A stretch of DNA of 5,539 nucleotides from an uncultured Clostridia bacterium (GTDB lineage: Bacteria > Bacillota > Clostridia > Oscillospirales > Acutalibacteraceae): contig CANQSG010000129.1 in assembly GCA_947626485.1 (NCBI GenBank), positions 1 through 5,539 on the forward strand, written 5' to 3'. Positions 1-4,684 of this stretch are shown piece after piece. How positions within the stretch are numbered: position 1 is the stretch's first letter; the number at the start of each line of letters is the position of its first letter. The notes under the pieces are model-generated. The model ran no database searches, was not told where the DNA came from, and saw nothing but the letters and a program-made list of their open reading frames with translations. Position numbers and translations under genes: made by a program.

Positions 1-32
1 GGCAGGGGACACAAGGCGGCAAACCACCCCGC

Positions 33-71
33 AAGCGTCTGCTTTCCGGCAGGGAAATCAGGCGCTTTTTT
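33..71 (+). terminator. Intrinsic terminator of an upstream, off-window gene
   Basis: An imperfect hairpin pairs 35-47 with 53-65: 12 pairs including one G-U, one C/T mismatch, and a 5-base loop GGCAG. Six T residues follow directly at 66-71. The layout is that of a rho-independent terminator reading on the + strand. No coding region can be supported in 1-34, so the gene it serves ends before the window. It insulates the symporter promoter just downstream from upstream transcription. Confidence 0.82.
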
Positions 72-113
72 GTGCGAAAACCCGCCGATTTTCCCGCCGC
101 CGCCGAAAAAAGT

Positions 114-142
114 TTGCTTTTTTGCGCGAACTCTGCTATAAT
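114..142 (+). promoter_or_regulatory. Sigma-70/sigma-A type promoter of the symporter gene
   Basis: A -35 element TTGCTT (114-119) and a perfect -10 TATAAT (137-142) are separated by 17 bases. A TG at 134-135 gives an extended -10 motif. The expected transcription start is near 149, leaving a leader of about 38 bases before the ATG at 187. A perfect 7-bp inverted repeat (106-112 with 117-123, loop TTTG) overlaps the -35 element. Confidence 0.85.
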
Positions 143-186
143 ATCCCTGTTATACATTTTATACCCATTTGGAGGAGTGGTACATC

Positions 187-1776
187 ATGCCCGTTTCCAC
201 CGTCGGAATCTTAATCACCATCGTCGTTTACCTGCTCGCCGTGCTGGCGATCGGCTTCTATTTCAGCCGCAGGAACGAATCCGCCTCCGACTTCTATCTC
301 GGCGGACGGCGGCTCGGTCCCCTCGTCACCGCGATGAGCGCCGAAGCGTCGGATATGTCGAGCTATCTGCTGATGGGCCTGCCCGGGCTCGCCTACCTGT
401 CGGGGCTCGCCGAGGTCGGCTGGACGGTCGCGGGGCTCGCGATCGGCACCTATCTCAACTGGCTCTTCACCGCCCGCCGCCTGCGCCGCTATTCGCAGGT
501 GACGAAATCCTTCACGCTGCCGCAGTTCTTCTCCGACCGGTTCCACGACCGCCGCGGCGTCCTCGCGCTCATCGCCGCCCTCGTCATCCTCATCTTCTTC
601 GTGCCCTATACGGCTTCGGGTTTCGCCGCCTGCGGCCGCCTGTTCTCCACGCTGTTCGGCATGGATTACATGGTCGCGATGATCCTCTCCGCCGTCGTCA
701 TCGTCGGTTATACGGCGGCTGGCGGCTTCCTCGCCGCCTCGCTTACCGACTTTATCCAGAGCATCATCATGACGATCGCGATCTTCTTCGTCCTGATCTT
801 TGCGACGGTCATGGCGGGCGGCGTCGGCGCCGTCGTCGAGAACGCGAGCGCCCTGCCGGGCTATCTCTCTTTGAATCAGACCTATGACGTCGTGACAAAT
901 TCCGCCAAGCCCTACGGCATCCTGCAAAGCGTCTCGATGCTCGCCTGGGGGCTCGGCTACTTCGGCATGCCCCACATTTTGCTGCGCTTTATGGCGATCG
1001 AGGACGAAAAGAAGCTTCGCCTCTCCCGCCGCGTCGCGTCGGTCTGGGTCGTGATCGCCATGGCGCTCGCCATCCTCATCGGCTTCGCCGGTCTCGCCCT
1101 CGGAAAGACCCCTGCCGCGCAGGGCGCAATCGGGGAGCTTGCGACCTCCGCCGAATCCGAGACCATCATCATCCGCATCGCGAACTTCCTCTCGAGCTAC
1201 GGCTTCCTGCCCGCGCTGATGGCGGGTCTGGTGCTCGCCGGGATTTTAGCCAGCACGATGTCGACCGCCGATTCCCAGCTGCTCGCCGCCTCCTCGAGCG
1301 CGTCGCAGGACATCCTGCAAAACGTCTTCCATCGCAGCATTTCCCGCAAAAAGAGCATGCTCGTCGCGCGGCTGACCGTCGTTGTCATCGCGATTCTCGG
1401 CGTCGTCATCGCCAGCGATTCTAACAGCTCCATTTTCGGCATCGTCTCCTTCGCCTGGGCGGGCTTCGGCGCCAGCTTCGGCCCCGTCATGATCTGCGCC
1501 CTCTTCTGGAAGCGCACGACGCTGCCCGCCGCCATCGCCGGCATGCTGTCCGGCGGCGCAATGGTCTTTGTCTGGAAATACCTGATCGCCCCGCTCGGCG
1601 GCGGCTTCGCGATCTACGAGCTGCTGCCCGCCTTCCTCGTCGGCCTCGCCGTCATCATCGTCGTCAGCCTGCTGACAAAAGCCCCCGACGCGTCGGTGCT
1701 CGCCGAATTCGAGGCGGCCAGCGCCAAAGCGCCCCTCGCCGCCGAAGCCCCGGCCGACGAAACCCAGCCGGCGTAA
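187..1776 (+). CDS. putP: Sodium/proline symporter (SSS family, PutP-like)
   Basis: Predicted 529-residue integral membrane protein that would couple Na+ entry to proline uptake. Known of the family: a LeuT-type fold with about 13 membrane helices; E. coli PutP has 502 residues. Seen here: LGGR at 38-41 (R41 matches E. coli R40), SAEASDMSSYLLMGLPG from 51 with the Na+-site Asp at D56, Y141 in the segment matching E. coli Y140, AWGLGYFGMPHI at 253-264 with W254, Y258 and P262 matching substrate-site residues, and MST at 358-360 giving the Na+-site Ser/Thr pair S359-T360. The one change I see in the substrate segment is Met261 where E. coli has Gln. The C-terminus ends in an Ala/Pro/Glu-rich cytosolic tail (about 500-529). 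The ATG at 187 is chosen because GGAGG (171-175) lies 11 bases upstream; the in-frame TTG at 169 overlaps that site. No terminator follows the stop. Proline specificity is inferred from similarity. Confidence 0.92.
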   Translation: MPVSTVGILITIVVYLLAVLAIGFYFSRRNESASDFYLGGRRLGPLVTAMSAEASDMSSYLLMGLPGLAYLSGLAEVGWTVAGLAIGTYLNWLFTARRLRRYSQVTKSFTLPQFFSDRFHDRRGVLALIAALVILIFFVPYTASGFAACGRLFSTLFGMDYMVAMILSAVVIVGYTAAGGFLAASLTDFIQSIIMTIAIFFVLIFATVMAGGVGAVVENASALPGYLSLNQTYDVVTNSAKPYGILQSVSMLAWGLGYFGMPHILLRFMAIEDEKKLRLSRRVASVWVVIAMALAILIGFAGLALGKTPAAQGAIGELATSAESETIIIRIANFLSSYGFLPALMAGLVLAGILASTMSTADSQLLAASSSASQDILQNVFHRSISRKKSMLVARLTVVVIAILGVVIASDSNSSIFGIVSFAWAGFGASFGPVMICALFWKRTTLPAAIAGMLSGGAMVFVWKYLIAPLGGGFAIYELLPAFLVGLAVIIVVSLLTKAPDASVLAEFEAASAKAPLAAEAPADETQPA

Positions 1777-1792
1777 CACCCGAATTCTGTCA

Positions 1793-1821
1793 TTGATTTG
1801 TAACCGGATTTATGGTAAACT
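1793..1821 (+). promoter_or_regulatory. Probable promoter of the ABC exporter/RgpF unit
   Basis: TTGATT (1793-1798) and TAAACT (1816-1821) are spaced by 17 bases, with TG at 1813-1814 giving an extended -10 (TGG-TAAACT). The expected start is near 1828, about 63 bases before the TTG start codon at 1891. Both hexamers deviate from consensus, so the promoter would be of moderate strength. There is no terminator between the symporter stop and this site, so read-through from the symporter is also possible. Confidence 0.65.
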
Positions 1822-1876
1822 GAAAGACGGAAAAATCACACCGCCGCCGCTTCCCGCCGGACGCGTTTGCGGCAGA

Positions 1877-1893
1877 ATGGAGTACACAGATTG
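1877..1893 (+). promoter_or_regulatory. Ribosome binding site and TTG start of the permease gene
   Basis: AATGGAG (1877-1883) contains GGAG at 1879-1882, eight bases before TTG at 1891. This spacing supports TTG as the start. The upstream in-frame TTG at 1867 has no purine-rich site in front of it and would add eight residues that are not part of the family's conserved N-terminus (MKKLIREFRQ). Confidence 0.72.
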
Positions 1894-2667
1894 AAAAAGC
1901 TCATCCGGGAGTTTCGGCAGCACAGCTTCCTGCTCTACTACCTGACGGCGCGGGATTTTAAAATCAAATACCGCCGCTCTTTTCTGGGCGTCGCCTGGAG
2001 CGTGCTCAACCCGCTGTTCATGATGATCGTCGTCTCGGTGGTCTTCTCCTATATTTTCCGCTTCAACATTCAGCATTTTCAGGTTTACCTGATCCTCGGG
2101 CAGACCCTTTTCAACTTCCTTTCCGAGTCGACCAACTCCGCCCTCAGCTCGATCACGGGCTCGGCGGCGCTCATCAAAAAGGTCTATATGCCGAAGTATA
2201 TCTTCCCGCTCGAAAAGGTGCTGTTTGCCTTCGTCAATTACGCGATCTCGCTCGTCGCGGTCGGCTGCGTGATGGCGTATTACCGCATCCCGCTGACCTG
2301 GAACCTCGTGTTCGTCCCCGTGATTTTGCTGCTTTTCTTCTGCTTCTGCCTCGGGCTCGGACTTTTCCTCGCCGCGGTCACGGTCTTCTTCCGCGACGTC
2401 ATGCACCTCTACACCGTCGTGCTGACGGCGTGGACCTATCTGACCCCGATCTTTTACCCCGCCGATATCCTCTCCGCCCGGCTCAAGCCCGTGATCCTCT
2501 GCAACCCGCTTTACCATTTTATCAACAACTTCCGCTGCGCCGTCCTCTGGGGCAGCACGCCGAACGGCCTTTCGATGCTCGCCTGCTTCGTCAGCGCCGC
2601 CGGAATGCTGGCGATCGGCGCCTGGGTGTTCCACCGCAAGCAGGATCGGTTCATCCTGTTTATTTGA
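1891..2667 (+). CDS. ABC-2 type polysaccharide/polyol phosphate export permease
   Basis: Predicted 258-residue membrane subunit of an ABC exporter of the TagG/Wzm/KpsM/RfbA kind, which moves undecaprenyl-linked glycans (teichoic acid, O-antigen, rhamnan) from the cytosolic to the outer face of the membrane. Seen: an amphipathic N-terminal part ending in RDFKIKYRRSFLGVAWSVLN (21-40), the hallmark of the family; about six hydrophobic segments (near 37-56, 65-80, 108-130, 138-165, 172-190, 228-247); FFRDV at 166-170; TPIFYP at 185-190; and NPLYHFINNFR at 205-215 before the last helix. Length is typical of the family. It starts with TTG after GGAG and lies 16 bases before the ATPase gene, so the two are translated from one transcript. 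The exact glycan cannot be read from the sequence; rhamnan is suggested by the RgpF-like gene downstream. No specific gene symbol is assigned because TagG, Wzm and RgpC are hard to separate by eye. Confidence 0.93.
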   Translation: MKKLIREFRQHSFLLYYLTARDFKIKYRRSFLGVAWSVLNPLFMMIVVSVVFSYIFRFNIQHFQVYLILGQTLFNFLSESTNSALSSITGSAALIKKVYMPKYIFPLEKVLFAFVNYAISLVAVGCVMAYYRIPLTWNLVFVPVILLLFFCFCLGLGLFLAAVTVFFRDVMHLYTVVLTAWTYLTPIFYPADILSARLKPVILCNPLYHFINNFRCAVLWGSTPNGLSMLACFVSAAGMLAIGAWVFHRKQDRFILFI

Positions 2668-2683
2668 GAGGGGGCGACGGAAA

Positions 2684-3427
2684 GTGGAAAACGAATCCTT
2701 TGCCATCCGGGTCGATCACGTTTCAATGCACTTTAACATCGCCTCGGAGAAGCTTGAAAACCTGAAGGAATACTTTATTAAACTCGTGCGCCGGGAGCTC
2801 TTTTTCCGGGATTTCGTCGCCGTGGACGACGTCAGCCTCGAGATCGCCAAGGGCGAGGTCTTCGGCATCGTCGGCACCAACGGCTCCGGAAAGAGCACGC
2901 TGCTCAAGATCATTTCCGGCATTTTGAAGCCCACGACCGGCACGGTGCAGATCGACGGCAAGATCGCGCCTTTAATCGAGCTCGGCGCCGGCTTCGACCC
3001 CGACCTGACCGCCCGCGAAAACGTCTACCTCAACGGCGCGGTGTTGGGGTATTCGAAGAAATTCATCGAACAGCATTTCGACGCCATCATCGAATTCGCC
3101 GAATTGCAGGATTTCCTCGATATGCCGATCAAGAACTATTCCTCCGGCATGGTCGCCCGCATCGCCTTCGCCATCGCGACGGTGATCAAGCCCGATATCC
3201 TGATCGTCGACGAGATTTTGTCGGTCGGCGACTTCATGTTCCAGCAGAAGTGCGAAAAGCGCATCGCCGAGCTCATGTCCGGCGGGACGACGGTCGTCAT
3301 CGTCTCCCACTCCATCGAGCAGATCGAGCGGCTCTGCGACCGCGTGATGTGGCTTGAAAAGAGCAAAATGTGCATGGTCGGGCCGACGGCGGATGTCTGC
3401 GAAGCCTACCGCAGCCTCGCGAAGTAG
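2684..3427 (+). CDS. ABC transporter ATPase for polysaccharide export (Wzt/TagH/KpsT type)
   Basis: Predicted 247-residue nucleotide-binding subunit that pairs with the permease just upstream and powers glycan export. Seen: Walker A GTNGSGKS at 64-71; the subfamily motif LIELGAGFDPDLTARENVYL at 97-116; a signature sequence YSSGM at 152-156 in place of LSGGQ, normal for this subfamily; Walker B DILIVDE at 171-177; a D-loop region LSVGD at 179-183 followed by FQQKC; and the switch His in VSHS at H209. All catalytic motifs are intact. The protein stops soon after the ATPase fold, so it lacks the C-terminal carbohydrate-binding domain found in long Wzt proteins; KpsT and RgpD-like ATPases are also short. 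The GTG start is supported by a GAGAGGGGG site at 2666-2674, nine bases upstream. The gene is 16 bases from the permease and 33 bases from the next gene, indicating one operon. Confidence 0.94.
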   Translation: MENESFAIRVDHVSMHFNIASEKLENLKEYFIKLVRRELFFRDFVAVDDVSLEIAKGEVFGIVGTNGSGKSTLLKIISGILKPTTGTVQIDGKIAPLIELGAGFDPDLTARENVYLNGAVLGYSKKFIEQHFDAIIEFAELQDFLDMPIKNYSSGMVARIAFAIATVIKPDILIVDEILSVGDFMFQQKCEKRIAELMSGGTTVVIVSHSIEQIERLCDRVMWLEKSKMCMVGPTADVCEAYRSLAK

Positions 3428-3460
3428 CCCGAACGCCGCCGAACGGGAGGAACAACCGAA

Positions 3461-4387
3461 ATGTCTTTTTTTGAACGAGCCGCCGCCAGCCTGCAAAAGA
3501 ACGGTCTGGGCGGCTCTTTGCGTTATTTCGGCAACGAGCTGCGCATGCAGGCCTTCCGCCTGCGTTACCGCCGCACGGGACGCCCTTCGCCCGCCGAGCA
3601 GGCCGCCGCGCCCCTGCCGCCGCCGCAGCATATCACACCCGACGGGAACGGCGAGGCGCCGCCCGGGCGGCTCGCGGTGCAGCTGCACCTCTTTTACCCC
3701 GACACGCTGCCCGACCTGCTCGCCGCCCTGCGGGCGATCCCGATGCCCTTCGACTGCTTCGTCTCGACCGATACGCCCGAAAAACAGGCGCAGCTGAACG
3801 CCGCCTTTGCCGACGCCGGGATTCCCGCGACCGTTGAAATTTTTCCCAACCGGGGGCGGGACGTCGCCCCGCTGCTCGCCCAGATGCGCGAAAGGATCGA
3901 CGGCTACGATTACCTGCTCCACCTGCATTCCAAGCGCACCGTCGCGTCGGATTTCGGCGGCAGCTGGCGCGAAAACCTGCTGCGCACCCTGGCGGGTTCT
4001 CCCGCGCAGTCGGGCGGCGCGCTCGCCCGACTCGCCGCCGACGAAACGCTCGGCCTGCTCTTTCCCGCCCCCTTCGACGATGTGGGGGAGTACGTCACCT
4101 GGACCTTCAACCGCGAGGCGACGATCACGCTGCTGCGCCGCATGGGGCTGCGCGACAACACGACCGACCCGCCGGTTTTTCCGGTCGGCAACATGTTTTA
4201 CGCGCGGGTCGACGCGGTGCGCCCGCTCTTCGACCTGCCGCTGACGCCGGAGGATTTCCCGCGCGAGCACGGCCAGCGCGACGCGACGCTCGCCCACGCC
4301 GTCGAGCGCGTCTGGGTCTATCTCGCCGCGGCGCGCGGCTACACCTACGGTCTGCTTGCCGACCCGCAGCAGGCGCACGGGGCGTAG
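3461..4387 (+). CDS. RgpF-like rhamnan synthesis protein, C-terminal half only
   Basis: Predicted 308-residue cytosolic protein related to RgpF, which acts in assembling rhamnose-containing cell-wall polysaccharides in streptococci. Seen: an N-terminal basic helix-like stretch with KNGLGGSLRYFGNEL (13-27), a type of segment I also associate with cell-envelope glycosyltransferases; a Pro/Ala-rich linker at about 41-69; then the conserved core LAVQLHLFYPD (71-81), NRGRDVAPLL (130-139), YDYLLHLHSK (149-158), GGSWRENLLRTL (166-177), FPVGNMFYAR (240-249) and a C-terminal DFPREHGQRDATLAHAVERV (265-284). From memory of S. mutans RgpF (about 580 residues), this core matches only its second half; the N-terminal half is absent. 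The ATG follows GGGAGG (3445-3450) by ten bases. It is the last gene of the exporter unit and is followed by a terminator, which ties its role to the exported glycan. Whether it is a glycosyltransferase or an accessory protein is not settled by the sequence. Confidence 0.85.
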   Translation: MSFFERAAASLQKNGLGGSLRYFGNELRMQAFRLRYRRTGRPSPAEQAAAPLPPPQHITPDGNGEAPPGRLAVQLHLFYPDTLPDLLAALRAIPMPFDCFVSTDTPEKQAQLNAAFADAGIPATVEIFPNRGRDVAPLLAQMRERIDGYDYLLHLHSKRTVASDFGGSWRENLLRTLAGSPAQSGGALARLAADETLGLLFPAPFDDVGEYVTWTFNREATITLLRRMGLRDNTTDPPVFPVGNMFYARVDAVRPLFDLPLTPEDFPREHGQRDATLAHAVERVWVYLAAARGYTYGLLADPQQAHGA

Positions 4388-4421
4388 GGAAGGGCGGCTG
4401 TCTGAAAAAATCATGCAAACG

Positions 4422-4452
4422 GGGCGACGGAGCTTTCCGCCGCTCTTTTTTT
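4422..4452 (+). terminator. Intrinsic terminator of the exporter/RgpF unit
   Basis: A hairpin pairs 4422-4431 with 4436-4445: nine pairs including one G-U, one A/C mismatch (4427/4440), and a tetraloop GCTT. Seven T residues follow directly (4446-4452). It lies 35 bases after the RgpF-like stop codon and closes the three-gene unit, separating it from the beta-galactosidase gene. Confidence 0.87.
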
Positions 4453-4464
4453 GTGCCGAAACGA

Positions 4465-4526
4465 GGTCGAAATCGGCGCAAAATCCGGCGGGAAATACCG
4501 GGCGTTTTGCCGCCGCGCTTTCGACC
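4465..4526 (+). repeat. 62-nt imperfect inverted repeat in the intergenic region
   Basis: Three nested dyads line up on one axis. The outer arms GGTCGAAA (4465-4472) and TTTCGACC (4519-4526) are perfectly complementary. The middle arms pair 4474-4483 with 4505-4515 over ten pairs with one bulged C at 4510. The inner arms CCGG (4485-4488) and CCGG (4498-4501) close a 9-base loop. In total there are 22 pairs. No T-tract follows, so it does not look like a terminator. It lies after the terminator of the exporter unit and before the beta-galactosidase promoter, so it would normally be read only by leftover transcription or act as DNA. Function unknown. Confidence 0.6.
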
Positions 4527-4541
4527 GGCGGAAAAAAGTCT

Positions 4542-4558
4542 AAATTCTCCGAGAATTT
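4542..4558. promoter_or_regulatory. Perfect 17-bp palindrome, candidate regulator binding site
   Basis: AAATTCTC (4542-4549) and GAGAATTT (4551-4558) are perfect reverse complements around a single central C. The centre lies about 56 bases upstream of the predicted transcription start (near 4606) and 20 bases before the -35 element. That position is common for activator sites and also used by some repressors. A role as operator for the beta-galactosidase gene is inference from symmetry and position only. Confidence 0.45.
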
Positions 4559-4569
4559 TTCGAAATTGC

Positions 4570-4599
4570 TTGACAACCCGGCGGCGGGCGGGCTATAAT
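4570..4599 (+). promoter_or_regulatory. Sigma-70/sigma-A type promoter of the beta-galactosidase gene
   Basis: A perfect -35 TTGACA (4570-4575) and a perfect -10 TATAAT (4594-4599) are separated by 18 bases, one more than optimal. The spacer is almost entirely G/C. The predicted start is near 4606, leaving a leader of about 79 bases. With both hexamers at consensus, this would be strong unless repressed, which fits the palindrome just upstream being a control site. Confidence 0.88.
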
Positions 4600-4605
4600 A
4601 GGTGC

Positions 4606-4684
4606 GGTTTTTACAGTCCGCGACCGGCGGGGGGAAACCCGTTCTCCGCGACGCGGGCAAGACCGATTTTTTTGAGGTGATTGT
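4606..4684 (+). other. 5' leader of the beta-galactosidase mRNA with ribosome binding site
   Basis: This G-rich untranslated stretch of about 79 bases contains the octamer TCCGCGAC twice (4617-4624 and 4645-4652). It can form a small hairpin: GCGG at 4627-4630 with CCGC at 4646-4649, enclosing GGG-AAA-CCC at 4632-4640. Near its end is GAGGTGA (4674-4680), an excellent anti-SD match with four bases to the ATG. I do not recognise a known riboswitch class. Whether the hairpin matters is not shown. Confidence 0.5.

Noticed and set aside
169..186. Upstream TTG start for the symporter
   Set aside because: It overlaps the GGAGG site that serves the ATG at 187, and the extra residues (MEEWYI) are not part of the family's N-terminus.
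72..887. A 271-codon + strand frame overlapping the symporter
   Set aside because: It is an out-of-frame Arg/Pro/His-rich translation of the symporter gene. It starts at the end of the first terminator and has no ribosome binding site of its own.
1750..1771. A CCGGC/GCCGG dyad at the end of the symporter gene as a terminator
   Set aside because: The 5-bp stem has a 12-base loop and no T-tract follows, so it does not qualify as an intrinsic terminator.
1867..1890. Upstream TTG start for the permease
   Set aside because: No purine-rich site precedes it, and the AATGGAG site that supports the TTG at 1891 would fall inside the coding region.
1810..2706. A 298-codon open frame on the - strand opposite the permease
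   Set aside because: Its sequence is dominated by charged residues (Glu, Asp, Arg, His, Gln), as expected from the antisense of a hydrophobic membrane protein. The + strand frame matches a known family over its whole length.
4356..4598. An 80-codon + strand frame between the RgpF-like gene and lacZ
   Set aside because: It starts inside the RgpF-like gene in another frame, runs through the terminator, the large hairpin and the lacZ promoter, and has no family features.
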